Assembly: GCA_037349315.1 (NCBI GenBank)
Contig: JBAIAC010000004.1
Location: 25,485,001 to 25,549,000, forward strand
Origin: Chelydra serpentina
Lineage: Eukaryota > Chordata > Testudines > Chelydridae
Direction: 5' to 3'
DNA length: 64,000 nt
Shown piece after piece: positions 22,640 to 31,105 of the stretch. Made by a program: the position numbers and the translations under genes. Under the pieces are notes generated by a model that was not told the DNA's origin, searched no databases, and saw only the letters and a list, made by a program, of their open reading frames with translations. Position 1 is the first letter of the stretch. The number at the start of each line of letters is the position of its first letter.

Positions 22640-23018
22640 CATTCCAGTTAGGTATGAAACCTGAATTTCAAAATCCTTTGGGAAAGAAAATACCAAAAGA
22701 TTTTGTTTCAGGTTAACTGAAACGTTTCTTTTCAACAAATGCAAAAAGTTTGTTTTTTATTTTGCCTTTATTTATTTTATATTCTAATATATAATAGAAT
22801 TCAAAAAATTTTTAAAATGAAAACAGTTATTTCAAAACAAAATGGAAACAGAACAATTCATTCCAAAAAGGTCAAAACGAAATGTTTCCTCATTGTCTGA
22901 AGTCTTTTTTCACTTTTTCTCCAAAATGAAATTTCAGTTAAATCAACACTATTTCCAAAAGTGTTTTGATTTCAATGAAACTGCTTTCTCCAATGGAAAA
23001 TGGTTCCAGTCAGCTCCA
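22640..23018. repeat. Dispersed GAAAATTTTC-type low-complexity element
   Basis: A/T-rich with repeated 'tttca', 'gaaac' and 'aaaatg' words, ending 'ggttccagtcagctcc'. Related to 18370-18816, 38005-38262 and 52278-52640. Confidence 0.5.
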
Positions 23019-23190
23019 GCTTGTATCCTTCCATAACAGCTACTAGTTGCGGATATAAACATCAAGGAAGCATGGGTAGAGTTTGAGGGAGACACGGGGG
23101 GGCATTGCTTCCCCCCCCCCCCACCCCAAACTGTAGCACCATAACCAGAGTGGGACAGCTCCGGGGGCAGCTCCGCATGCCTCCCACCTA

Positions 23191-23310
23191 GGGTGACCAG
23201 AGGGCAAGTGTGAAAAATTGGGACAGGGTAGGGAGGGTAATAGGAGCCTACATAAGAAAAAGACCCCAAAATCGGGACGGTCCCTATAAAATCGGGACAT
23301 CTGGTCACCC
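23191..23310. mobile_element. Tc1/mariner-type MITE
   Basis: Terminal inverted repeats GGGTGACCAGA and TCTGGTCACCC flanked by TA at 23189-23190 and 23311-23312. It is 120 bp long with internal 'aaaattgggaca' and 'aaatcgggac' pairing. The TA duplication suggests the Tc1/mariner superfamily. Confidence 0.8.
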
Positions 23311-23312
23311 TA

Positions 23313-23699
23313 CTCCCGTCTCCCTCTCGAGACTCTGCCCCCTGGCCAAGTCGGAGGCCAGAAGACAGCTGGAGCCGGGCAGTGCTGGGTTGCTGCTGCT
23401 CTGGCTGGTTCCATGGCGCACGTGGCCACGGTGTTCCCCCCGTCTGCTGATGGTGCCTGGGAATGTGGCTGCTCCTCAGCACCCAGTTGGTAAGAGCTGT
23501 CAGGGTGCGGAGACCCAGCTCCGGGGCTAGCAGATCCCTCGGGCCAGCAGTGACCGGGGGCGGGACCCTTGCTACCCCCTGCCTTCACTCTGAGGTGAGT
23601 CACAGGGTGGAGATATGCTCCCTCCCTGGGCCCTGCAGTGAGGAGCTGACCTGAGCCCCGCCAGGCCCTACTCCTACCCCTACCCCCCAAATATAGAAG
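23313..23699. other. GC-rich stretch, no gene recognised
   Basis: Long frames on both strands follow from high GC. No domain or motif is recognisable. Confidence 0.45.
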
Positions 23700-23984
23700 T
23701 CAGACTATGCCTATGCAAAGAAGAGAGATAAAAGAAGAAGCTGGGACTTAATAGAAACCTTTAAAGAAACCTTATTGGGGTTGCAGGAACAAACCATCCC
23801 GATGTGTAGAAAGAAAAGTAAATATGGCAGGCGACCAGCTTGGCTTAACAGTGAAATCCTTGCTCGTCTTAACCACAAAAAAGCAGCTTACAAGAAGTGG
23901 AAGATTGGACAAATGACCAGGGAGGAGTATAAAAATATTGCTCAGGCATGCAGGAGTGAAATTAGGAAGGCCAAATCACACTTG
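23700..23984 (+). pseudogene. CR1 ORF2 fragment upstream of the Harbinger insertion
   Basis: Open frame for the linker between the endonuclease and reverse-transcriptase domains of CR1 ORF2. Recognisable blocks are WDLIETFKETLLGLQEQTIP, RRPAWLNSEIL, KKAAYKKWKIGQMTREEY and CRSEIRKAKSHL. The diverged CR1 at 31490-33440 encodes the same blocks ([25 protein letters not shown]), which confirms the assignment. The endonuclease domain is lost to 5' truncation and the frame ends at the Harbinger insertion, so no functional protein can be made. Confidence 0.9.
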
Positions 23985-24018
23985 GGGTACGTCTACACTA
24001 CAGAACTAGGTCGAAATT
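23985..24018 (+). repeat. Harbinger left terminal inverted repeat
   Basis: Reads GGGTACGTCTACACTAC, then five positions that differ from the other end, then TAGGTCGAA. Pairs with 29322-29355. Confidence 0.9.
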
Positions 24019-24445
24019 ATAGAAGTCGATATATTAAAACCCGAATTAATGGAATCGATTGTGTGTGTCCCCACTAAAGAGCGTTAAGACCATGAGGTCG
24101 ATTGTCTGTGTCCACAGTTGCGAGATTAGCATCGACCTTCGAAGCATTGCATTGCGGGTAGCTATCCCACAGTTCCCGCAGTCTCCGCCGCCCATTGGAA
24201 TTCTGGGTTGCGATCCCAAAGCCTGATGGGGCAGAAAAAAATGTCGCTGGTGGTTCTGGGTACATGTCATCAGGCCATCAAACGTCCCTCCCTCCCTCCT
24301 TGAAAGCAATCTTTTTCGCGCCTTGTCTGCGTGCTTTCCATGTTTGCTACAGAAGGCTACAGAAGGCTGCTCAGCTCACAATTACCGTACATCTCCAGCG
24401 TACGCCTTCACATTAGGTCTAGTGGAGATTCAGTCACGGTATAAT

Positions 24446-25173
24446 ACGGGCAGAGGGATAGCTCAGTGTTCTGAGCGTTGGCCCGCTAAACCCGGGGTTG
24501 CGAGTTCAATCCTTGAGGGGGCCATTCCGCCTGAGGCTGGTAGTCGCGGGACTGCACAGCATAAGCTCCTTGCCTTCTAGCTGCAGATCGTGCACTATGC
24601 CATAAATGGTTGTGGTCGCGGGACCATATAGGAGAAGCTCCTTGCCTTCTAGCTGCAGATCGTACAATATGCTTGACATTACAGTGCTCCTGGCCGGCGG
24701 CCTTTGGTGTGGCTGGCCGGGGGCGCTTTTTTACGTTTTCTTTAAGGGAGATTCAGCACTGCCTGGAACACGGGCAGAGGGATAGCTCAGCGGTATGAGC
24801 GTTGACCCGCTAAACCCGGGGTTGCGAGTTCAATCCTTGAGGGGGCCATTCCGCCTGAGGCTGGTAGTCGCGGGACTGCACAGCATAAGCTCCTTGCCTT
24901 CTAGCTGCAGATCGTGCACTATGCCATAAATGGTTGTGGTCGCGGGACCATATAGGAGAAGCTCCTTGCCTTCTAGCTGCAGATCGTACAATATGCTTGA
25001 CATTACAGTGCTCCTGGCCGGCGGCCTTTGGTGTGGCTGGCCGGGGGCGCTTTTTTACGTTTTCTTTAAGGGAGATTCAGCACTGCCTGGAACACGGGCA
25101 GAGGGATAGCTCAGCGGTATGAGCGTTGACCCGCTAAACCCGGGGTTGCGAGTTCAATCCTTGAGGGGGTCAG
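24446..25173 (+). repeat. 324-bp tandem repeat carrying tRNA-SINE-like modules
   Basis: Units 24446-24769 and 24770-25093 are nearly identical; a partial third unit runs 25094-25173. Each starts ACGGGCAGAGGGATAGCTCA (A-box-like) with a B-box-like GAGTTCAATCC about 55 bp later, closely resembling the head of the turtle SINEs in this window but lacking the CR1 tail. Identical 62-residue frames at 24610 and 24934 result from the duplication and are not genes. These modules could act as Pol III promoters, but no terminator-defined transcript is evident. Confidence 0.88.
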
Positions 25174-25260
25174 TAGAGCTTATTGTACCATCTGCAGCTG
25201 GAAGGAAAGGCGCCTAACCCCTGCTCACGGCATATTGTACTATCTGCAGCTAGAAGGAAA
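24566..25260. promoter_or_regulatory. Array of CTTCTAGCTGCAG motifs, direct and inverted
   Basis: The motif CTCCTTGCCTTCTAGCTGCA followed by GATCG is found at 24566, 24638, 24890 and 24962 in direct orientation. Diverged reverse complements (CATCTGCAGCTGGAAGGAAA type) lie at 25181-25210 and 25231-25260, next to the transposase gene. Subterminal repeats like these can be binding sites for Harbinger Myb-like proteins; that function is inferred, not shown. Confidence 0.55.
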
Positions 25261-25416
25261 TGAGCCTAACCCTTGCTCCCCCCTCCCTCCGTGAAAGCAC
25301 CTGAGGGGGGAGCGAAAAATCCTTTCGTGCGGGCGCCATATTGCTGCCACCATTGTTATCCACCAGCCGCTTCTGCTCCCACTCTGCTGTCCTGCAAACA
25401 GCGTACCGGGGGAAGC

Positions 25417-26712
25417 ATGGAGCACGATCAGATCACCGCAACTGTTATGGCCGTTATGAACACCACGCGCATTGTCCAGGAGTATATGGAGACCGAGAAC
25501 CGGGAGCTGCTAGAGCAACAGGAGGCGAGGACGAGACAGTATCAGCCTGAGGAGAGTGATGAGGACATGGAGACAGACCTCTCTCAGAAAAGGCCCCCCC
25601 GCAAGGTGGACATCATGGTGGTAATGGGGCTCGTTGATACAGTGGAACGCCGATTCTGGGCCCGGGAAACAAGCACAGAGTGGTGGGACCACATAGTGCT
25701 GCAGGTCTGGGATGAATCCCAGTGGCTGCGAAACTTTCGCATGCGTAAGGGCACTTTCATGGAACTTTGTGAGTTGCTTTCCCCTGCCCTGAAGCGCCAG
25801 AACACCAAGATGAGAGCAGCCCTCACAGTAGAGAAGCGACTGGCGATAGCCCTGTGGAAGCTTGCAACGCCAGACAGCTACCGGTCAGTCGCGAATCAAT
25901 TCGGAGTGGGAAAATCTACAGTGGGGGCTGTTGTCATGCAAGTAGCCAGGGCGATCACCAAGCTGCTTGTACCAAGGGTTGTGAGTCTGGGAAATGTGCA
26001 GCTCATACTGGATGGCTTTGCAGCAATGGGCTTCCCGAACTGTGGAGGGGCGATAGACGGAACCCATATCCCTATCTTGGCACCGGACCACCAAGCCAGC
26101 GAGTACATAAACCGAAAGGGTTACTTTTCAATAGTGCTGCAAGCACTGGTGGATCACAAGGGGCGTTTCACCAACATCAACGTGGGATGGCCGGGAAAGG
26201 TACATGACGCTCGCATCTTCAGGAACTCTGGTCTGTTTCAGCTGCTGCAGCAAGGGACTTTCTTCCCAGACCAGAAAATAACCGTTGGGGATGTTGAGAT
26301 GCCCATAGTTATCCTTGGGGACCCAGCCTACCCCTTAATGCCATGGCTCATGAAGCCATACACAGGTAGCCTGGACAGTAGTCAGGACCTTTTCAACTAT
26401 AGGCTGAGCAAGTGCAGAATGGTGGTGGAGTGTGCATTTGGCCGTTTAAAAGCAAGATGGCGAAGTTTATTAACTAGGTTAGATCTCAGCGAAACCAATG
26501 TTCCTATTGTTATTACTGCTTGCTGTGCGCTCCACAATATCTGTGAGAGTAAGGGGGAGACGTTTATGGCAGGGTGGGAGGTTGAGGCAAATCGCCTGGC
26601 CGCTGGTTATGCGCAGCCAGACACCAGGGCTATTACAAGAGTACAGCAGGGTGCGTTGCGCATCAGGGAAGCTTTGAAAACAAGTTTCATGAATGGCCAG
26701 GATGCTGTGTGA
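25417..26712 (+). CDS. PIF/Harbinger DDE transposase (HARBI1-like)
   Basis: A 431-residue intact frame in the size range of Harbinger transposases, which cut and integrate the element using a DDE nuclease. An acidic, coiled N-terminal region (1-60) precedes a helix-turn-helix-like segment (about 138-175, RLAIALWKLATPDSYRSVAN then QFGVGKSTVG). The DDE_Tnp_4-type core follows: D214 in GAIDGTHIPI, a VGWPGKVHDARIF block (255-268), D302 in GDPAYPLMPWLMKPY, and E338 in VVECAFGRLKARWRSL. All three catalytic acids are present and there is no stop or frameshift. The frame stays open 48 codons upstream; I chose MEHD at 25417 because the earlier part lies in GC-rich leader without domain similarity. The gene is followed by AATAAA at 26819. 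Confidence 0.93.
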   Translation: MEHDQITATVMAVMNTTRIVQEYMETENRELLEQQEARTRQYQPEESDEDMETDLSQKRPPRKVDIMVVMGLVDTVERRFWARETSTEWWDHIVLQVWDESQWLRNFRMRKGTFMELCELLSPALKRQNTKMRAALTVEKRLAIALWKLATPDSYRSVANQFGVGKSTVGAVVMQVARAITKLLVPRVVSLGNVQLILDGFAAMGFPNCGGAIDGTHIPILAPDHQASEYINRKGYFSIVLQALVDHKGRFTNINVGWPGKVHDARIFRNSGLFQLLQQGTFFPDQKITVGDVEMPIVILGDPAYPLMPWLMKPYTGSLDSSQDLFNYRLSKCRMVVECAFGRLKARWRSLLTRLDLSETNVPIVITACCALHNICESKGETFMAGWEVEANRLAAGYAQPDTRAITRVQQGALRIREALKTSFMNGQDAV

Positions 26713-26818
26713 AAGTTCTGTTTTTCCCCAGTAATGAAAAGCCCCGCCCCTTCATTCGCTCTACTTCCCTTTACCCAAACCACCCTGCCCTCCCCCCCTC
26801 AATCACCGCTTGCAGAGG

Positions 26819-26824
26819 AAATAA
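26819..26824 (+). terminator. Poly(A) signal of the transposase gene
   Basis: AATAAA about 107 bp after the transposase stop codon. The minus-strand signal of the convergent gene starts 30 bp further on. Confidence 0.7.
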
Positions 26825-26853
26825 AGTGATTCTTGTTTAAAAATCATGCATTC

Positions 26854-26859
26854 TTTATT
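26854..26859 (-). terminator. Poly(A) signal of the Myb-like gene
   Basis: AATAAA on the minus strand (TTTATT here), about 130 bp past the stop codon of the minus-strand gene. The two transcripts would overlap at their 3' ends. Confidence 0.65.
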
Positions 26860-26990
26860 AATTTGTAAAACACAGAGGGGGGACTATGGTGGTAATTGAC
26901 ACAGTCTCCCGGGATAGGTGGTGGAGGAAGGGAAGCACCAGGATGGGTGGTGGAGGAGGGGATGAGGGAAGGACAAGGACACACAGCACT

Positions 26991-27532
26991 TTAAAACTTA
27001 TTGAATGCCAGCCCTTTCTTGCTTGGACTGTTCTCTTGGCTTGAGTGGCTGGGAGCACGGAGGCCACCCAAACGCGTTCTTGGGCGTCTCGGGGATGAGG
27101 TTATGGGACTCGGGAAGGAGGGCTGTTGGTTACACAGGGGCTGTAGTGGCGGTCTGGGCTCAGGCGGCCTTTCCTGAACCCTACGCCTGTCCTCAGCCAG
27201 AAGCCGGAGGATTTCCGTTTGATCCTCCAGTAGCCTGAGAATTGCATCCTGCCTTCTCTCTGCACGCTGACGCCACCTACTCTCTTCATCCCGCCGCTGT
27301 CTCTCTTCAGCCCGCCAGTCATTGTCCTCAGCACGCCACTTGTCCGCGCGATCAAATTCTGCCTTCCTGGACTCAGACAGTGTCTGCCTCCACACATTCT
27401 GCTGGGCAGCCTCAGAGTGGGAGGATTCCATGAGTTCTGAGAACATATCGTCTCGACTCCTTTTCTTTTTACTTCTTATCTTCGCTAGCCTCTGGGATGG
27501 TGATGAAAGGGGTGGCGTTGAAACATTTGTAG
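26991..27532 (-). CDS. Harbinger second protein, predicted exon 2 (coiled-coil C-terminus)
   Basis: Open frame on the minus strand ending AFNKF and stop at 26991. The splice acceptor CTCCCACAG lies just before 27532. The exon begins with a Ser/Pro/Thr-rich stretch (NVSTPPLSSPSQ), a basic patch (KIRSKKKRSR), then a strongly charged Arg/Glu/Trp-rich helix (KWRAEDNDWRAEERQRRDEE and on to ILRLLEDQTEILRLLAED) that should form a coiled coil, and a Pro/Arg-rich tail. This layout suits the partner protein of Harbinger transposases. The open frame extends upstream of the acceptor but there reads as intron. Joining to exon 1 has a phase problem, described under that entry. Confidence 0.75.
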
Positions 27533-27717
27533 CTGTGGGAGGAAGCAAACGGGAGACAAATGTAAAAGACACATTTTGTTTGAACAAAACATTACATATC
27601 ACATGTGCATTTTGTCCAAGGTTGCACTGGGCCTCTTATATTGAGGGTCTGCCGGTTTGCTGTGAGAGATCACACAAGCAGGTCCGGCGGGCAACAGAAT
27701 TCGGCTTGCAGACAGCC

Positions 27718-28365
27718 ATGGTAAGACACTCTATAGGCTTCTTTAAGCTTCACAACAGGCGGGAATGTTTTCAAACAGCAACCCCCTCATTCCCCATAAC
27801 AAACATCCCATGGGCTGGCAATTTAAAACAAATAGGTTAGCAATTGAAAAGTTAGGTGGGGCGGCGGTTTTCGGGTTAACATGCAGGGAGAACCTAATCG
27901 CCCCCCCACACACACACACACACACCCAGGCAAGATGTTCGCTGTGCCCCCTCCCCCCACCGCGTGGGTCCCAGCGGGGAAGATTTCCGTTCAGCCACAG
28001 GCAAACAGCCCAGCAGGGACGGAGCCCCTCTGAATGCCCCCGTACTAAAATTCCCCTATTTCAACCAGGTTCCCATGAATGATATCACTCTTCTGAGGAT
28101 AACACACACAGATAAAGAAAGGATGTTGCTTGAATGCCAGCAAAAACCGGGACCGTACGCCGCCATGCTTTGCAAAGCACTGATTCCAGACTACGTGCTG
28201 CTTGCCTGGCGTGGTAGAGTGTGTTACCACGGAGCACAGGATAAGGCTGCCCTCCCCAGAAACCTCATGCACAGGCTTTGGGAGCACATCCAGGAGATCT
28301 TTCTGGAGATGTCCCCGGAGGATTTCTGCTCCATCCCCGAACATGTTAACAGACTTTTCGAGTAG
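27718..28365 (+). CDS. Third Harbinger frame: predicted two-exon BEN-like protein
   Basis: I predict exon 1 ending with an ATG at 27718-27720 directly at a donor (GCCATG then GTAAGA), an intron 27721-28068, and exon 2 from the acceptor TTTCAACCAG at 28068 to a TAG at 28363-28365. The join is in phase and gives a 99-residue protein beginning MVPMNDITLLRI. An ATTAAA poly(A) signal follows at 28394. The region KPGPYAAMLCKALIPDYVLL, WRGRVCYHGAQDKAALPRNL, HRLWEHIQEIF has the hydrophobic spacing and the 'K..LP' turn of a BEN domain, a DNA/chromatin-binding fold; I rate that match moderate. The gene lies inside the intron of the Myb-like gene on the opposite strand. Chance is the main alternative, but length, splice phase and poly(A) signal argue for a real gene. 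Function unknown. Confidence 0.55.
27903..27926. repeat. (CA)n microsatellite
   Basis: About nine CA units after a C-run, inside the predicted introns of both internal Harbinger genes. Confidence 0.9.
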
Positions 28366-28393
28366 CTGTGGCTGTACTGGCCATGAATTAATC

Positions 28394-28399
28394 ATTAAA
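28394..28399 (+). terminator. Poly(A) signal of the BEN-like frame
   Basis: ATTAAA, 28 bp after the stop codon of the third frame. Confidence 0.5.
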
Positions 28400-28446
28400 C
28401 ACGCTTGCTTATAAAACATGTATTAATTAAACAGAGGTACACTCAC

Positions 28447-29003
28447 CAGAGGTCCCTTCTCCTGCAATCGAGCACGCCTTGGGAGGGTTCGAACTGTACT
28501 TGCTCCAGGGTGAGAAAGAGTTCCTGGCTGTCGGGGAAAAGGGCTTCTCCGCTTCCTTGCTGGGTCTGTGTGCTATTTTCAGCATCATTATCATCATCAG
28601 GCTCCTCTGTGGGTTCTGATGATCCACATACGGAGTCAAACCACATGGGAGGGTCTGTGCTGGCTGCACCTCCTAGAATGGCATGCAGCTCATCATAGAA
28701 GCGGCATGTCTGGGGCTCTGACCCAGAGCGGTTGTTTGCATCTCTGGTTTTTTGGTAGGCTTGCCTGAGCTCCTTAATTTTCACGCGGCACTGTTGCGCG
28801 TCCCTGTTGTAGCCTCTGTCCTGCATGCCCTTGAAGACTTTGGCGTATGTCTTGGCGTTTCTTCTTTTGGACCCTAGCTCTGCTAGCACGGTTTCGTCTC
28901 CCCAAACAGCGATCAGATCGAGTACCTCACGCTCGGTCCATGCTGGAGCTCGTCTTCGGTTCTGGGACTCCATCATGGTCACCTCTGCTGATGAGATCTG
29001 CAC
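28447..29003 (-). CDS. Harbinger second protein, predicted exon 1 (Myb/SANT-like DNA-binding)
   Basis: Minus-strand frame of up to 186 residues before a stop. The likely start is one of the adjacent methionines at 28976/28973 (MMESQNRRRAPAWTEREV). Residues ~15-95 form a Myb/SANT-like (trihelix-type) fold: W in APAWTEREV, LIAVWGDE, a KVFKGMQDRGYNRDAQQC helix and KIKELRQAY. An acidic Asp/Glu-rich stretch follows. In Harbinger elements this protein binds the ends and helps the transposase. A strong donor (CTCTG then GTGAGT) follows 28447. In the open frame two bases remain before the donor, whereas the open frame of exon 2 needs one, so the join is out of phase unless an indel or a different acceptor (for example near 27505) is used. 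Confidence 0.75.
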
Positions 29004-29321
29004 TCACCTGCAGCTCACCACGCTGGCCAAACAGGAAATGAAATTCAAAAGTTCGCGGGGCTTTTCCTGTCTACCTGGGAGGAGCATTCGAGCTCAGACC
29101 GCTGTCTAGAGCGGTCAGCTGATGCACCGTGGGATAGATTTAGGAGGCCGATACTGTCGAATTGCGTCCTCACTAGCCTACATCGATTCGGCAATATCGC
29201 TTTAAGCGCTAATTCTCTCGTTGGGGGTGGAGTGGCGAGATCGATTTTAAGAGGCCTAGAAGTCGATGGTAAGGGCTTCGTCGTGAGGACGGGTGCACGG
29301 ATCAATCGAAATAACGCTAAT

Positions 29322-29355
29322 AAATTCGACCTAAACTCGTAGTGTAGACCAGGGC
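29322..29355 (-). repeat. Harbinger right terminal inverted repeat
   Basis: On the minus strand reads GCCCTGGTCTACACTAC, then a variable stretch and TAGGTCGAA, matching the left end at GTCTACACTAC and TAGGTCGAA. Confidence 0.9.
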
Positions 29356-31105
29356 TTGGAGTTGCAGCTAGCTGGAGATGTTAGGAGTAACAAGAAGGGT
29401 TTCTTCAGGTATGTGAGCAACAAGAAGAAGGTCAAGGAAAGTGTGGGCCCCTTACTGAATGAGGGAGGGAACCTAGTGACAGAGGATGTGGAGAAAGCTA
29501 GTGTACTCAATGCTTTTTTTGCCTCTGTCTTCACAGACAAGGTCAGCTCCCAGGCGGCTGCACTCCGCAGCACGGTATGGGGAGGAGGTGACCAGCCCTC
29601 TGTGGAGAAAGAAGTAGTTCGGGACTATTTAGAAAAGCTGGACGAACACAAGTCCATGGGGCCGGATGCACTGCATCCGAGGGTGCTAAAGGAGTTGGCC
29701 GATGTGATTGCAGAGCCATTGGCCATTATCTTTGACAAATCATGGCAATCGGGGGAGGTCCCGGATGACTGGAAAAAAGCTAATGTAGTGCCCATCTTTA
29801 AAAAAGGGAAGAAGGAAGATCCGGGGAACTACAGGCCAGTCAGTCTCACCTCAGTCCCTGGAAAAATCATGGAACAGGTCCTCAAGGAATCAATTCTGAA
29901 CCACTTAAAGGAGGGGAAAGTGATCAGGAACAGTCAGCATAGGATTCACCAAGGGCAAGTCATGCCTGACTAACCTAATTGCCTTCTATGATGAGATAAC
30001 TGGCTCTGTGGATGAGGGGAAAGCAGTGGATGTGCTATTTCTTGACTTTAGCAAAGCTTTTGATACAGTCTCCCACAGTGTTCTTGCCAGCAAGTTAAAG
30101 AAGTATGGTCTGGATGAATGGACGGTAAGGTGGATAGAAAACTGGCTGGATGGTCGTGCTCAACAGGTAGTGATCAATGGCTCCATGTCTAGTTGGCAGC
30201 CGGTATCAAGTGGAGTGCCCCAAGGGTCGGTGCTGGGGCCGGTTTTGTTCAATATCTTCATCAACGACCTGGAGGATGGTGTGGACTGCACCCTTAGCAA
30301 GTTTGCAGATGACACTAAACTGGGAGGAGTGGTTGATACGCTGGAGGGTAGGGACAGGATACAGAGGGACCTAGACAAATTAGAGGATTGTGCCAAAAGA
30401 AATCTGATGAGGTTCAACAAGGACAAGTGCAGAGTCCTGCACTTAGGACGGAAGAATCCCATGCACTGCTACAGACTAGGGACCGAATGGCTGGGCAGCA
30501 GTTCTGCAGAAAAGGACCTAGGGGTTACAGTGGACGAAAAGCTGAATATGAGTCAACAGTGTGCCCTTGTTGCCAAGAAGGCTAACGGCATTTTGGGCTG
30601 TATAAGTAGGGGCATTTCCAGCAGATCGAGGGACGTGATTATTCCCCTCTATTCGGCACTGGTGAGGCCTCATTTGGAGTACTGTGTCCAGTTTTGGGCC
30701 CCACACTACAAGAAGGATGTGGATAAATTGGAAAGAGTCCAACGGAGGGCAACAAAAATGATTAGGGGGCTGGAGCACATGACTTATGAGGAGAGGCTGA
30801 GGGAACTGGGATTGTTTAGCCTGCAGAAGAGAAGAGTGAGGGGGGATTTGATAGCTGCTTTCAACTACCTAAAAGGGGGTTCCAAAGAGGATGGATCTAG
30901 ACTGTTCTCAGTGGTAGAAGATGTCAGAACAAGGAGTAATGGTCTCAAGTTGCAGAGGGGGAGGTTTAGGTTGGATATTAGGAAAAACTTTTTCACTAGT
31001 AGGGTGGTGAAGCACTGGAATGGGTTACCTAGGGAGGTGGTGGAATCTCCTTCCTTAGAGGTTTTTAAGGTCAGGCTTGACAAAGCCCTGGCTGGGATGA
31101 TCTAG
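29356..31105 (+). pseudogene. CR1 ORF2 reverse transcriptase, one frameshift
   Basis: Continues the CR1 protein after the Harbinger element. Motifs in order: [54 protein letters not shown] (RT motif 1-2), [18 protein letters not shown] (motif A), [20 protein letters not shown] (motif B), [10 protein letters not shown] (motif C with the ADD pair), then the C-terminal CR1 region ending DKALAGMI. Compared with the minus-strand copy at 59998-61380, one extra A at 29941 shifts the frame near the block reading QHGFTKG there. Otherwise open. With the 5' truncation and the insertion it cannot be active. Confidence 0.93.

Larger units (their letters stand above)
23985..29355 (+). mobile_element. Complete PIF/Harbinger DNA transposon
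   Basis: A 5371-bp element with 34-bp imperfect terminal inverted repeats and a TTG duplication at 23982-23984 and 29356-29358. PIF/Harbinger elements make 3-bp duplications (usually TWA), so TTG is a slight variant. It carries the two expected genes, a DDE transposase (plus strand, 25417-26712) and a Myb/SANT-like protein (minus strand, 29003-26991), plus a third small frame (27718-28365). Left subterminal DNA holds tandem and inverted repeats. Strand is given by the transposase. Confidence 0.93.

Noticed and set aside
22949..23482. A 177-residue minus-strand frame
   Set aside because: It crosses the border of an A/T-rich repeat and a mariner-type MITE, so it is a composite of repeat sequences.
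24610..25122. Two identical 62-residue open frames as duplicated small genes
   Set aside because: They are carried along by the 324-bp tandem duplication, have no recognisable domain and overlap the tRNA-like modules.
24450..25166. Three tRNA-like sequences as genuine tRNA genes
   Set aside because: A-box and B-box words are present, but the acceptor and T-arm do not pair well, and the same head occurs in the interspersed SINEs. They are better read as SINE-like modules.
27322..27840. A 172-residue plus-strand frame over the Myb-like exon 2 as a separate gene
   Set aside because: Its first part is antisense to the coiled-coil exon. Only its last few bases, the ATG next to a donor at 27718, seem to be used by the predicted third gene.
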